Of a stretch of 64,000 bases of DNA, positions 24,701 to 31,241 are shown piece by piece. This stretch comes from Monoplex corrugatus. Its lineage: Eukaryota > Mollusca > Gastropoda > Littorinimorpha > Ranellidae. The stretch spans positions 55,786,405 to 55,850,404 of the forward strand of contig CM060312.1 in assembly GCA_030674185.1 (NCBI GenBank). The letters are read 5' to 3'. A program made the position numbers and the translations under genes. Every line of letters begins with the position of its first letter. The stretch's first letter is position 1. The notes beneath the pieces were generated by a model. The model saw nothing but the letters and a program-made list of their open reading frames with translations. It was not told the DNA's origin and searched no databases.

Positions 24701-25729
24701 TCTGGGTCGGCAAAGCAAACTTACTGGCCTGGATTTGCTTCAGTTTGACATGGTTAAGTATACTAGCCAAACAGGGAGTTTGGAAAAACTCCCTGTGTTT
24801 TCAATATCATTTAAAGAAATATTGTATTTTTTCAGATTCACACATCCGAGTTCAACACAAATGCAGCCTTGCTGGAACTGTACAAATATGCACAAAAGTA
24901 TAACGAAGAGGTAAATATATATTTTATGTGTGTACATTGAACTGGATACGTAGGTAAATGTCTGTTTGGAAATGTTAGTTATGGTTGTTTTTTTCTTTCT
25001 TTGTGGTGTGATTGTCTCGTTTATGTATTTTTTCAATCTATAAATATAAATGGCTCCTTCTACTCCTGCTACCTGAAGCAGAAACAACTTGTGTAAAGGC
25101 AGACTGTTGAATTACAGAGCACATATTCAAAAACCATGAAAACAATGACAGAAACTTCATTTACTCATTGTGAGCAAAAATGAGAGATAGAAGAAAAGCT
25201 TGTCTAGATAAGGTGCACATGCACATGTTTGAATTGCTGATTTTCTAGAATGGTTCAAGAATGTCTCATCAGTAATGTATATTTCAACTTGGAATGTTTG
25301 AGATGTGTAAAAGTTTAAATAGATTCTATCTGTTTAGAATATCAGTACAACTTGAACCAAGGGTAAAATGAATTGCTTAACTATCTTGTTGTGTTAATAT
25401 GTATTTCTTCTTTGGGGCCTTAGTGATACAATTTTCATGAGGGTGGGAATGGAAGTTCTACTATGTATGTCGTGCTTCATGAAAGGCGCTAAAAGCTAGA
25501 GTATTTTATAGTCATTATATCTGATGAGTTAAACACTAAAATCTTGGCTTTCTGTTTGTCATTTCATGACCTGATCATGGTATTGATTTACTTTGCTGAT
25601 TGTTGTTCCTTTTGGTGGTGTTTTCAGCTGATGACGGCACTGGAGGAGGATGAGTTTGCACGGAAGAGCAAACTGAACTACAAACTGGACCAAGTGCATG
25701 CTGCCATGGAGGGCAATGCCATTTGCTAG
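21..25729 (+). CDS. PLXNA: Plexin A, 3' portion of gene (22 exons, 5' end outside window)
   Basis: Transmembrane semaphorin receptor; in the family the cytoplasmic GAP domain acts on Rap-type small GTPases and the inserted domain binds Rac/Rnd GTPases, steering axon guidance and cell motility. Joining the 22 exons gives about 1065 residues: IPT/TIG repeats (about 1-360), a transmembrane helix (about 384-408), a charged coiled-coil juxtamembrane segment, first GAP half (about 440-645), Rho-binding domain (about 647-770) and second GAP half to the TAG at 25727-25729. Class A rather than B is shown by [34 protein letters not shown] and [11 protein letters not shown] landmarks FIRTLE, LLLRR and LPLRFW are intact. 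Exon borders are all AG/GT and phases agree, except that exons 6 and 13 each need one extra base to stay in frame. The start, signal peptide, Sema and PSI domains lie upstream of the window. Introns are 0.3-2.8 kb and full of repeats. Confidence 0.95.
161..1295 (+). other. Plexin intron 1: T-rich, with compound (CA)n microsatellite
   Basis: No coding signal. A compound CA/CT microsatellite fills about 888-1190, with a pure (CA)n core at 930-996. Open frames across it are products of the simple repeat. Confidence 0.85.
1296..1404 (+). CDS. PLXNA: Plexin A exon 2: end of the IPT domain
   Basis: The acceptor is GTTTCAG and the donor GTAAAT. It encodes (K)[19 protein letters not shown] and on to EFRYV. 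The IVCETG strand is the typical last strand of a plexin IPT core. The exon ends in phase 0. Confidence 0.92.
2285..2445 (+). repeat. Interspersed repeat family C copy in plexin intron 2
   Basis: TGTCAGCAATTATCCTGCTG, GGGAGAGGGGTGGGGGAGCA and AAGCTGACATCAACAGAATG, then ATTGAACCATTAATG. Degenerate but in the same order as 58170-58440. Confidence 0.6.
2461..2698. mobile_element. Hairpin MITE cluster (family TTAA-h)
   Basis: Three tandem copies of the CCCTTTGACTCCCTCACCCT arm (2461, 2504, 2547) are followed by the complementary GGTGGATAGGGTGAGGGAGT arm and a second outer arm ending GTCAAATCAAAGGGTTAA. It looks like nested or tandemly amplified MITEs. Confidence 0.8.
2861..3003 (+). CDS. PLXNA: Plexin A exon 3: next IPT domain
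   Basis: The acceptor is GTGTACAG and the donor GTTCGT. It encodes [20 protein letters not shown] and on to NMPCLNVTR, a second clear GP-x2-GGT-x-VTI-x-GN opening. It ends after two bases of a codon. The donor GTTCGT is weaker than the others, but the phase fits exon 4. Confidence 0.92.
3004..3693 (+). other. Plexin intron 3: (GT)n and AT-rich sequence
   Basis: A (GT)n microsatellite lies close to the donor (about 3031-3088). Nothing else is recognised apart from short imperfect repeats of the type TTTATTCATGAAATAA at about 3448-3555. Confidence 0.75.
3694..3870 (+). CDS. PLXNA: Plexin A exon 4: IPT domain end and linker
   Basis: The acceptor is ATGTCCAG and the donor GTCAGT. It encodes (S)[16 protein letters not shown] and on to [19 protein letters not shown], with the FTYVPNP strand that closes plexin IPT units. 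NLT, NST and NIT are possible N-glycosylation sites on this extracellular part. Confidence 0.93.
4481..4574 (+). CDS. PLXNA: Plexin A exon 5: start of a further IPT domain
   Basis: The acceptor is TTCATTACAG and the donor GTAAGA. It encodes (S)[18 protein letters not shown] and on to [18 protein letters not shown] is the plexin IPT opening. The exon ends in phase 0. Confidence 0.92.
4737..5062 (+). mobile_element. SINE family A copy (tRNA-derived), + strand, in plexin intron 5
   Basis: The head contains a degenerate pol III box pair (GTAGTCAGGTG ... GGCCTCAATCC). The body motifs GGTGGAGATTTTCTCC, TGTGCAGACCTGTTAGTGCC and GCCTGCACAGTGTGC recur, diverged, in the copies at 50971, 48050-48395 and 55095-55483. 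The copy is old and ends in an A-rich stretch near 5070. Confidence 0.75.
5135..6040. repeat. Diverged direct repeat pair flanking an inserted element
   Basis: About 110 bp at 5135-5250 (ACTCAGATGGTAATGATAAA onward) is repeated at 5925-6040 (ACTCAGATGGTGAGGATCAA onward), with shared GGATTATG-ATTGTTCAG and TTTCAGTT blocks. The fold-back element at about 5313-5910 lies between them. Confidence 0.7.
5313..5910. mobile_element. Fold-back element with inverted tandem-repeat termini
   Basis: The left end is a tandem array of GGAAAAAAAGTCACA units (about 5318-5402). The right end is the same unit inverted, TGTGACTTTTTTTCC, in six copies (about 5819-5905). The interior holds a (CT)n tract (5560-5632) and about eight 15-20-bp degenerate units of the type TTACACGCGGAAGTG (5645-5795). 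There is no coding capacity. The family is not recognised; the form suggests a non-autonomous DNA (fold-back) transposon. Confidence 0.7.
6199..6458 (+). CDS. PLXNA: Plexin A exon 6: IPT domain; one-base frame break
   Basis: The acceptor is CTCAACAG and the donor GTATGG. It encodes [20 protein letters not shown] then GFQLDG; after a frame change at about 6318-6323 it continues [20 protein letters not shown] and FLEFDGG. Read straight through, it hits TGA at 6340-6342. Both parts are good plexin sequence, the exon is 260 nt where 261 would keep phase, and the break lies at a GGG run. This points to a one-base deletion (assembly or allele) and not to a different exon structure. Confidence 0.88.
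6781..7556. mobile_element. TTAA-bounded TIR element (piggyBac-type MITE), 776 bp
   Basis: The left end TTAACTCTTTGGAGACGTAA (6781-6800) matches the reverse complement of the right end, TTAACTCTTTGAAGACGTAA (7537-7556), at 19 of 20 positions. TTAA ends and a CYCTTTG terminus are the pattern of piggyBac-like elements. The left part contains 2.7 tandem copies of a 44-bp unit (6789-6905) that itself carries the palindrome CAGCGGATATTCCGCTG. There is no transposase frame, so it is non-autonomous. Confidence 0.7.
7701..7856 (+). CDS. PLXNA: Plexin A exon 7: last extracellular IPT segment
   Basis: The acceptor is TCTGACTAG and the donor GTAAGT. It encodes [20 protein letters not shown] and on to [34 protein letters not shown] and TCTPPP match the cysteine-bearing strands of the membrane-proximal plexin IPT. 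Phase 0 at both ends. Confidence 0.92.
7891..7960. mobile_element. Hairpin MITE fragment (family TTAA-h)
   Basis: CCTTTCACTTCCTCATCTTATCCACCAGC... pairs imperfectly with GGAGACAGTAGAGTGAAAGG. It is a degenerate short relative of the 54668-54890 copy and lies 35 bp inside the donor of exon 7. Confidence 0.55.
8544..8778 (+). CDS. PLXNA: Plexin A exon 8: transmembrane helix and juxtamembrane segment
   Basis: The acceptor is AAATGGCAG and the donor GTCTGT. It encodes [20 protein letters not shown], then about 25 hydrophobic residues ([20 protein letters not shown] onward), a basic stop-transfer stretch YRVKSRRND and the coiled coil [20 protein letters not shown]. This fixes membrane topology: everything before is extracellular, everything after is cytoplasmic. 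Ends one base into a codon. Confidence 0.95.
8779..9407 (+). other. Plexin intron 8: no recognisable content
   Basis: AT-rich sequence without repeats or coding signal that can be recognised. Confidence 0.7.
9408..9553 (+). CDS. PLXNA: Plexin A exon 9: start of cytoplasmic GAP region
   Basis: The acceptor is GTTACAG and the donor GTCTGT. It encodes (A)[18 protein letters not shown] and on to [24 protein letters not shown] and FPGSEDHPV are near-invariant in plexins and mark the end of the coiled coil and the first GAP segment. Confidence 0.95.
9554..10372 (+). other. Plexin intron 9: (GT)n tract and AT-rich sequence
   Basis: (GT)n at about 9642-9700. Two diverged ~95-bp direct repeats lie at about 9840-9930 and 9932-10015 (CACTAAGATCTTCACAGTAT and CACCAAGATCTTCACGGTGT). 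No coding signal. Confidence 0.7.
10373..10560 (+). CDS. PLXNA: Plexin A exon 10: GAP domain, first half
   Basis: The acceptor is AACTTTGCAG and the donor GTGAGT. It encodes [20 protein letters not shown] and on to [27 protein letters not shown] and RDR-x-NVASL are GAP-fold motifs conserved across plexins. Ends after two bases of a codon. Confidence 0.95.
10843..11100. mobile_element. Degenerate fold-back element (family P), intron 10
   Basis: The left arm, ACAAGACAGAATCAGATTTT followed by CAGCCAACTGGCCTTTGTTA, pairs with the right arm, CTTGACAGGGGCCAGTTGGT and AAAATTTGTATCTGCCTTA, about 100 bp apart. ACAAAGAAACAAATTC pairs with GAATTTGTTTCTTCATTGT. Core motif and layout match the copies at 16333-16769 and 52062-52242, but this one is far more mutated. 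Confidence 0.6.
11474..11618 (+). CDS. PLXNA: Plexin A exon 11: GAP domain, LLLRR segment
   Basis: The acceptor is ATTTTCCAG and the donor GTAAGG. It encodes (E)[38 protein letters not shown] and TFLLYKFLK. This is one of the best-conserved plexin blocks; [20 protein letters not shown] is essentially identical to vertebrate class A plexins. Phase 0 at the 3' end. Confidence 0.96.
11640..12345. repeat. 73-bp minisatellite, about 10 copies, in plexin intron 11
   Basis: The unit begins AACAAAAAGAAGTAAAATCT and continues GGCAAAACTGATCCCTTGCT to the ATGCATATGCACACACATGA part. The core GATCCC recurs every 72-73 bp from about 11704. Central copies are nearly identical and the two outermost on each side diverge. 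The array starts only about 20 bp after the exon 11 donor. Long frames on the - strand here are products of the repeat. Confidence 0.92.
13111..13257 (+). CDS. PLXNA: Plexin A exon 12: GAP domain up to the Rho-binding insertion
   Basis: The acceptor is TTTTGGTAG and the donor GTGAGT. It encodes [20 protein letters not shown], then [20 protein letters not shown] and [10 protein letters not shown] and [18 protein letters not shown] are diagnostic for plexins. Phase 0 at both ends. Confidence 0.96.
13453..13925 (+). repeat. Interspersed repeat family B copy (+), about 470 bp
   Basis: It begins TGGGGATGCCTGGGGCTCTT and ends TTTTTTTCCCTGTTGAAGT. Landmarks are GTGTTCGATAAAGTCT, GGTAATTTAGGCCTGTTTTT and AATTGGACGGAATGGTCAA. 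The same landmarks occur in the same order at 17829-18362 (+), 46925-47440 (-) and 56895-57425 (-). Its 3' end lies only 13 bp from the acceptor of exon 13. Confidence 0.85.
13939..14103 (+). CDS. PLXNA: Plexin A exon 13: Rho-binding domain, first part; one-base frame break
   Basis: The acceptor is GATTGTCAG and the donor GTGAGT. It encodes [15 protein letters not shown], then after a frame change at the GGCCC run (about 13981-13986) [20 protein letters not shown] and [28 protein letters not shown] is the ubiquitin-like Rho-binding domain opening. Unshifted reading stops at TAG 14002-14004. The exon is 165 nt where 166 keeps phase with exon 14. Confidence 0.87.
14104..15922 (+). other. Plexin intron 13: AT-rich, no recognisable gene
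   Basis: Contains a G-run at about 14600-14616, T-runs around 14947-14990 and otherwise nothing recognised. Confidence 0.7.
15923..16089 (+). CDS. PLXNA: Plexin A exon 14: Rho-binding domain, second part
   Basis: The acceptor is CTTCCTCAACAG and the donor GTCAGT. It encodes (V)[36 protein letters not shown] and [19 protein letters not shown] and [10 protein letters not shown] match the conserved end of the domain. The stretch between DL and ANRLVL is longer than in vertebrate class A plexins (DLEWRQG), so a lineage-specific loop is likely. Confidence 0.93.
16333..16769. mobile_element. Large fold-back element (family P), ~190-bp arms, intron 14
   Basis: The left arm is 16333-16521, the right arm 16577-16769 and the loop 16522-16576. 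Pairing can be read along nearly the full arms: CTCCTAATTTTTGTATCTTG against its complement near 16460, the GCTGCTCC block, and CAGACAAGACAGG. The upstream flank (16297-16332, AAAACAAATGTGACTGCCCG) is shared with the copy at 52026. Both arms carry GGCCAGTTGGCCGAAA or its close variant. There is no coding capacity. Confidence 0.85.
16527..16905 (+). repeat. Direct repeat of the fold-back loop
   Basis: About 58 bp of the loop (16527-16585, CAGGTGATATTTTCCTGCTC and TCTTTGAATGATGTGCCC) recurs at 16846-16905, just outside the element, with about 85% identity. Confidence 0.75.
17829..18362 (+). repeat. Interspersed repeat family B copy (+), about 530 bp
   Basis: Same landmarks and order as 13453-13925, but this copy continues 3' past CCCTGTTGAAG into CTGATGTGGCTCTGCGCAGT and CAGCTGGGCTTTAAACAACAA. 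The reverse complement of that 3' part forms the left ends of the - strand copies at 46925 and 56895. Confidence 0.85.
18422..18506 (+). CDS. PLXNA: Plexin A exon 15: end of Rho-binding domain
   Basis: The acceptor is TGTGCTCAG and the donor GTGAGT. It encodes [20 protein letters not shown] and [13 protein letters not shown]-x-VAL-x-PKQ follows NTLAHYQ directly in class A plexins. It ends one base into a codon. Confidence 0.93.
19014..19123 (+). CDS. PLXNA: Plexin A exon 16: linker after Rho-binding domain
   Basis: The acceptor is TTTCCTTTCAG and the donor GTATGC. It encodes (N)[18 protein letters not shown], then [12 protein letters not shown]. The serine-rich linker with [11 protein letters not shown] is the equivalent of the RSRTPMITP stretch in vertebrates. 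GIKHFHLV corresponds to the vertebrate GVKMWHLVK. Confidence 0.9.
19140..19475. repeat. ~55-bp degenerate minisatellite, 7-8 copies
   Basis: The unit is of the type CTTCAGTTCTGAACATGATA followed by ATGTATAGGTCTTGTCAAAC. Copies lose bases progressively towards 19475 (TGAACATGATAATG shrinking to TGACATGATAG and then TGACAATG). It starts 16 bp after exon 16. Confidence 0.85.
19668..19850. mobile_element. Hairpin MITE copy (family TTAA-h)
   Basis: CCCGCACCTTGTCCACCAGC, ACTTAACCTTTTAACTTCCT, then the complementary GGCAAGGAAGTCAAAGGGTTAAG and GGGTGTGGGAGTCAAAGGG. Same nested inverted structure as the 54668 copy, with TTAA next to CCTTT/AAAGG. Confidence 0.75.
20088..20245. mobile_element. Hairpin MITE copy (family TTAA-h), diverged, with poly-G
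   Basis: GTTTCACTTCCTTACCCTGTCCACC ... GCAGAAAGC ... AGAAAGAGTTAAGTTTTTG ... GCAGGAAGCTGATGGA, followed by an 18-base G run at about 20211-20230. It belongs to the same family by shared blocks and order. Confidence 0.6.
20369..20461 (+). CDS. PLXNA: Plexin A exon 17: class-A signature [14 protein letters not shown]
   Basis: The acceptor is TGTTTACAG and the donor GTTGGT. It encodes [20 protein letters not shown] and [25 protein letters not shown] is found in class A plexins and differs from the KAIPEIYL of class B. It marks the start of the second GAP half. Phase 0 at both ends. Confidence 0.95.
20966..21135 (+). CDS. PLXNA: Plexin A exon 18: GAP domain, second half
   Basis: The acceptor is GCTGTGCAG and the donor GTGAGC. 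It encodes [40 protein letters not shown] and VVHTWKSN. This block is nearly identical to vertebrate class A plexins. Ends after two bases of a codon. Confidence 0.96.
21136..22283 (+). other. Plexin intron 18: MITE and AT-rich sequence
   Basis: Holds the hairpin MITE at 21501-21667. The rest is AT-rich and not recognised. Confidence 0.7.
21501..21667. mobile_element. Hairpin MITE copy (family TTAA-h)
   Basis: It starts CTAACCCTTTATCTTCGGCACCC and ends GGTGCAGGAGTCAAAGGGTTAA. An internal smaller hairpin uses TTTAACCCTATGAT and ATCATAGGGTTAAG. Terminal CCCTTT/AAAGGG with TTAA supports a piggyBac-type MITE. Confidence 0.75.
22284..22496 (+). CDS. PLXNA: Plexin A exon 19: GAP domain, LPLRFW segment
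   Basis: The acceptor is GTGGGCAG and the donor GTGAGA. It encodes (S)[38 protein letters not shown] and [17 protein letters not shown]. The LPLRFW arginine lies in the GAP active-site region of plexins. Ends after two bases of a codon. Confidence 0.96.
22497..23539 (+). other. Plexin intron 19: pyrimidine-rich, no recognisable gene
   Basis: A C/T-rich stretch fills about 22715-23110, followed by poly-A (23179-23201), poly-C (23269-23279) and (GT)n/(GA)n patches. Nothing coding is seen. Confidence 0.7.
23540..23615 (+). CDS. PLXNA: Plexin A exon 20
   Basis: The acceptor is TGCTTTCAG and the donor GTAAGG. It encodes (R)[18 protein letters not shown] and [16 protein letters not shown] is characteristic of class A plexins. 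Phase 0 at the 3' end. Confidence 0.94.
23830..24450 (+). pseudogene. DIRS-like tyrosine recombinase relic in plexin intron 20
   Basis: A 149-codon open frame (24001-24450) reads [16 protein letters not shown], then FISINES-type and WIREQYSKA blocks, then [20 protein letters not shown] and FTSHCLRDF. This is the layout of the C-terminal catalytic part of tyrosine recombinases in DIRS-type retrotransposons, which have VRALK, H-x-x-R and SFYLRD. The H-x-x-R pair is kept, but the catalytic tyrosine position in the FTSFYL-like motif reads C, so the copy is inactive. Weak homology in another frame reaches back to about 23880 (SVTFRFLP). No reverse transcriptase or split terminal repeats are seen. 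Confidence 0.7.
24836..24910 (+). CDS. PLXNA: Plexin A exon 21
   Basis: The acceptor is TATTTTTTCAG and the donor GTAAAT. It encodes [20 protein letters not shown] and KYNEE, equivalent to the FNTMSAL-x-EI-x-YV-x-KY-x-EE helix of vertebrate class A plexins. Phase 0 at both ends. Confidence 0.93.
24911..25627 (+). other. Plexin intron 21: no recognisable content
   Basis: AT-rich, no repeats recognised. Confidence 0.7.
25628..25729 (+). CDS. PLXNA: Plexin A last exon with stop codon
   Basis: The acceptor is GTTTTCAG. It encodes [33 protein letters not shown] and TAG. LEEDE-x-AR-x2-KL-x-YKL-x-QV is the plexin C-terminal helix. The terminal residues differ from vertebrates, as expected for the variable tail. 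Confidence 0.94.
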   Translation: MMTALEEDEFARKSKLNYKLDQVHAAMEGNAIC

Positions 25730-28700
25730 CCTTCTGCCATCAATAGAAACAGTATTTTTCTGCCCTTGAGGACAACACAGCTGGGTAGTTGTCTGCCATG
25801 GACAGTAAACCTCTTGGCTCATCATCTGTCCTAAAAGGCAACATCACTGGCGACAGCCTGCCATTGAATATAAACCCACTGGTTAACAAGTCTGCCATGG
25901 ACAGTAAATGAACTTGCTGGCTATTTTTGTCTGCCATATTGCAACACCTTCAGCCAGCAATCAACTTAGCAACCATTTCTTTCAGCTACCTTGGACCAGT
26001 GTCAGGTGTGCCTGGAAGATCCTGCCATTTATGGGTGGTTTTCAGCTGAGGTGGCAATCTCCAGTTGTGCAGCAAGACTTGCTATTGATTTTGAACAATT
26101 CTTGACTTTGAACCATATGCAAAACTCTGGGAGGTTTCCCTTTCTGGACCAGGTGTGCTGGCCGGTGAAGTGTGTCAAGTTGGGAGTTCCAGACTGAAAT
26201 GAGATTGGCCAATGACAGACAGACCAAGTGACTCTTGCTTGTGATACATACTTTTTTCAGTGCTTCTAGATTTCATTGTGCTTGCTGGCGCTGGTGCATT
26301 TCTTGTGGAGAACGAATGTTCAGTTGATTCTGTTATGGGATATGAATGCATTCAGATCTCCTCCTTCACAAGAACTGCCATCACTGACCGACTGCCAGAA
26401 GTTTAGTGCCAAGCCCTTTTCTTTTATTTGCTTCCTCCACACCCCTCTCAAGAAAAAAGTCACTGGCAAGATAGAAATGTGTTTGAATGGGAAAAGTATG
26501 TGTCACCATGTTTTTGACAGTAAGTAACCAGGTGTTTATTCTGAGCTGCTGTAAATTCCTGTATGAGAATCTGCAGTTACTAAATCTCTTGGAGTGTGTG
26601 TGAGCAGCTGCTTAACACTGGATAATGGAGAGAACCAAACATATATGCACAGGCTTATTTGGAACTACTGCTTGAGCTCCGATTCTTGAACCAGTACACG
26701 CTTCATGGGTCAGACTCTTCAGCTGTGTCAGAAGTATGTTAGCCACTGCTCATTTATCCGGCAAATTTGTTGGTGCTGTAATCTTCGAATTGTTGGACGT
26801 GAGGACAGTAGAGATGCTTTTCTCTCATACAAAGGTGCCAACATGTTGTAAATAATGATTTCTTATTGGCAGTCACCCTACAGTATGAAACGGCAACAAG
26901 ATTTCAGGTGTTGGATGCAGTGGGGGACCGATTTATTCCCATTTTGCAGTCATGCTTCCCAAGCCTTGAACAATCAGATGCATTAAATGAACGCTACACT
27001 CGTACCAACTGTAGTTTTTATTCTTCTGTCCTCCCATCTCCTCACTTTAGTGGACCTCCCTGTTCATCCCAACACATCATTTATGCTTTGACAATTTGGG
27101 AACGTACTCATTTGTTGTTGGATGCACAAATCTTCTGTGTGTCCCTAACTCCTAATCAGTTATTTCTGCCTTACACTGTTTCAATGTTCAAACATGTGTT
27201 CAGATTTCTTTAGCTCTGTTGCCTGACCTGATGTGTGTGGTTTTGAAAGGATAAAATGTGGTGATAAGCATGAGAAAAGTTTACTGTGTGTGTTTGGTTA
27301 GTTGCTAACATATCTTGAGTGTTCCTCACTTGTATACGGCAGATGGATACAAAACAGTAAGTTTAAATGTTGAATCAGAATGATTGCGTTCACTTTTGGG
27401 TATTTGTTTTTTGATATAAGAGTGCTTTGTGCTTGATAACTACCATTTTCCTTTTTTTATGTGTGGATTTAGAACATTTGACATTCTTTGTGGATGTAGG
27501 ATGCCTGAAATTCTTGTACAATTACCAACATGTATATGTTGAGGCGTTTTGTTGTTGTTGTTGTTTGTTACAGGTTACAAGTTTTTTTGCTTCTACTCCT
27601 ACTGAGCCTGCATTGGAACCCAAATGAACATACATTAAAATCTTTATTCCATTTGTTTTATGCTGTAAAAGTGTTTAACATAGAGTATCATTTTTAGCAA
27701 ATATTCTTTAGATTTTGTAAGAAATGTTTTGAAATGGTGTAGTGGCTGTTTGCACATTTCATTTGTTTTAATCATCAACTATTCCTGGTGCTCAACCTCA
27801 AGTGTGTCTATGCAGATCAGATTTTCTTACTCTGTTTTCATGCCTTCCATTCAGGTACTGTTTTGATTTTGGTAGTTAGCACTGTAAAACTACCTGTTCC
27901 CACCCATTCTGTAAAACGCACCCCCCCCCCCCCCCTTTTTTTTTTTTTTTCTATAACTCCAGTCTGCATTACATTTCTTCCCTCCTGTCTGTTTAGTTTT
28001 CTTCCAAGCAAAATGTGGTGAAGGATTTGTATAGAATCACAGGTTTGTGTATTTCTGTTTGTGTATTTAGTATATTATCTTTGAATAATAGCATTGTTTT
28101 CCTTTTTCTTGCAAGAGTTCATCCTTCTTTAAGAAAAATATTAACTGGTTCTGGTTCTGGTTGAACAGACTGTATATGTGCATCTCTGTGTTCAGGATTT
28201 CTGTGCTTTTTGTTGGTGAATGGTTTCCAAAGATCCTTACCAAGACAGAAAAAGCAGCAGTTTATCATTTCTTTATGAATGGATTTATAGTGGTGGTGGG
28301 AGAGGGGGGAGAGAATCAAATTGTGTGGAGTTTTGCTATGTACGAACTTCACACTATCTACCATCCGTAGTTTCATACTTAAAAAGTTTGTTTTATTCTG
28401 TTGAGATGATTACAACTGAACAACACTGTGAAATACATTACGTAACTAACATGTTCATATAAAATATAGAATTCTTTTTTTTTTATCCCTATGCCTGTTT
28501 TGACTCAGATGTTTCATTGAAGAGTTGTTTATTTTCTTTTAGATATGATGGTTTCATCATGACATAATTGATTAGCTTTAAATGTTTTAGTGCCATATAG
28601 TACTGATCATTTCTGAATATTTGTATTAACGTTATATTGAGGAATGAACGTGTCATGGGATTGCACAGTGCAGAGCATCTACACATTCTAATATTGCACA

Positions 28701-29131
28701 GGCTGCTGATCATCATGTTCTCTAACTGGAGCAGATGTGTGCAAATTGCAGTCTAGAGACAAGTCACATGTTATATATAAATGTTAGTATTGACTGAAAC
28801 CTCACAAAAATCATCTCTAAGCACTTGTTTATCAAGTCAAATTACATTTTACGTTCAGTCTTCACTCACAGTACTAAAAGGAAAGTCTTTCATATGATGC
28901 TTGTTTACCATTTATGAAAGTAGATTTCAGTAAAGTTGAATTAAAAATGTTGGATAGAAACAAACACATTTTGAATAGTAAAGATGTGATTGAAATGTCC
29001 CAAAGTAGACAAAAAGTTTGCATGGGTTTTATTTGACATTAAATTTTATACTACAGCATTTTTTATAGGGTTTGACCAAAAGAACACATCATAGATAATT
29101 CCAAGACATCTAACGAGCAGATCTGCAAAAT

Positions 29132-29262
29132 GATAGGCACTAAGAATGCTTGTCCCATCCCCTTTGTGATAGGCACTAAGAATGCTTGTCCCATCCCCTT
29201 TGTGATAGACACTAAGAATGCTTGTCCCATCCCCTTTGTGATAGGCACTAAAAATATTTACC
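29132..29262 (+). repeat. 36-bp minisatellite, 3.6 copies
   Basis: The unit starts GATAGGCACTAAGAATGCTT and ends GTCCCATCCCCTTTGT. Copies begin at 29132, 29168, 29204 and 29240 (partial), almost identical. Confidence 0.95.
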
Positions 29263-29486
29263 CCCCTCCCCCTTTTTTTTTTTCCAAAAAGTATGATGCA
29301 ATGAAAATGCTTCGTTAATTGTTCTAACCGATAAGCCAATCATTCTGGTGGTGTCAGTATTTGATAGGTGCCATCCCTCTCCCCTGTCGACCTGTCTCTC
29401 CATTTGAGTATCTTGCCAGTTTGTCTGGCATTTGCTCAGGATCAAAGAGTTTGCCAGATAGTTGCTGGTAGGTTTTGCTGGGGGTA

Positions 29487-29583
29487 CATATGAACTTATC
29501 AGTGTGATATATTGCTCTTTAAAAGCTCCAAACATATGATGAACTTATCAGTGTGATATATTGCTCTTTAAAAGCTCCAAACA
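29487..29583 (+). repeat. Tandem duplication of about 49 bp
   Basis: ATGAACTTATCAGTGTGATA through CTCCAAACA occurs twice in succession without mismatch over about 45 bp, which points to a recent duplication or an assembly artefact. Confidence 0.9.
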
Positions 29584-31008
29584 CAATTTTGATGAATACC
29601 TCTTGAACAAACTCCAGATCTTATTACAATGTTCAGTATTGTTTGAAACCACTCATAAACTAACTTAATCTGTTATCTTCATCAGCGTAACTGAACCTTT
29701 GTTGTCTTCATCAGCGTAACTGACAATGAACAGTGAATCCTATTTGAATTTTCAATATCCTTGTGAAACAATCTGTAATCTTTTTCAGCATAATTAAAAC
29801 TGAATCCTAATTTTGAATTGTCAATATCACAATGAAACAATCACAATCGTAAGATGTGGAAGTCATTTTATGATTCTGTCATTGAAAACTGACAAGGGGG
29901 AAAATCACCTGCAGAATGTTTGTATTTGCTGGAGGAAATCAGATGGGATACAGTTTTTGTGCCAGATGGCTTTTGTCAAGTGTCACATCTTTTTGTGTTT
30001 TGCCAGTTAAATGTTTTTATTATCTTTTGTTTCTTACTCTGGCTGACATATTTTTTATCCACAACTGAACATTATTTTCCTATGTTGTTATGCGCGTACA
30101 AACTCAGCTTCCCACCTTGTGAATTTGTTTGGTAACAGTTTCAGTGCGTTGAGCACAGAAACGGGATTTACTAAAAAAAAAACATACCTCATGTTTTTTT
30201 ACATCAGTACATTTGACACTCTGTACAGTTGAAAGTAAAGACTTTGGAAAGTATGTTTGAGTTTGTTGGAGAGTTCTGTTCTTGTTGTTTCATGACTGAC
30301 ATAGTTGATAAAATCATGTAATATAATTTCGCACAATTCTGCCAGACAAAAAGAAACGTATTGATCTGTTGCAAATAGTGTTTGATAGGGGCGGCAGCTT
30401 GTACAGATTCAAACACCACGCATATCGCCGCTTGCTGATGGCCAATATATTCAACGGAATAATCGAATAACAAATATATTATTTGATTGATTTTACAATT
30501 AACTGGTACTTTAAAGATCCTGGAAAAATGCTGAGAGACAGTGCTTTTTCACTCTTCTGTTTGTAAGCAAATTACAGGTGTTCAGTCGTCAGAACTTGCC
30601 AAATTTTGCTCGTAAGGAATTTTTTAATTGTAGTTCGTTTTGTTTCGGATAAAATCCGGAACATATTATTTACAACATTGTTATCAAGTATAATGTGAAC
30701 TAACTGTGAATCTTTGCTGCTGACATTTGTATCTTTGCACATTTATAAGATCAGCTACTATATGTTGTGCAGCTGACACAGGGCACCGGTAAACTGAATT
30801 AATCAAGAAATGAAACCACTTATCACAAAAAAAAATGACAAAATTTTGCAAGAATGGAATAACCAATTAAATGGTGTTTGTTTATTTGGCATATATAAAG
30901 TAACAGGCATATTTTGATACAATACTTTTCCAAATTTCAGCAGTGTAAACTTTTTTATCAACCCACTGAAAGCGGCCAAAATTTTTTTATTTTGAGTGCA
31001 TGTCAGAT

Positions 31009-31011
<3 letters not shown>

Positions 31012-31099
<88 letters not shown>
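31012..31099. repeat. (AT)n microsatellite
   Basis: Almost perfect AT dinucleotides over about 88 bp. Confidence 0.98.
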
Positions 31100-31105
<6 letters not shown>

Positions 31106-31235
31106 GAGAAAGAGAAGAGCTTTCTTATCTATTTAGGGATAAATCTTAATCAGGTTTCCAATGGTATGGATTTACTGATTTCAGGACTCACAGATGTATG
31201 AAGCATGCTTGAGTGTATACAATATGAGGTATGAC

Positions 31236-31241
31236 AATAAA
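31236..31241 (+). promoter_or_regulatory. Candidate polyadenylation signal AATAAA
   Basis: AATAAA followed within 25 bp by a T-rich stretch (TTTTGTTATTATTATTTTTTGG). It is a plausible distal signal for the plexin transcript, but distance from the stop codon (5.5 kb) makes this uncertain. Confidence 0.35.
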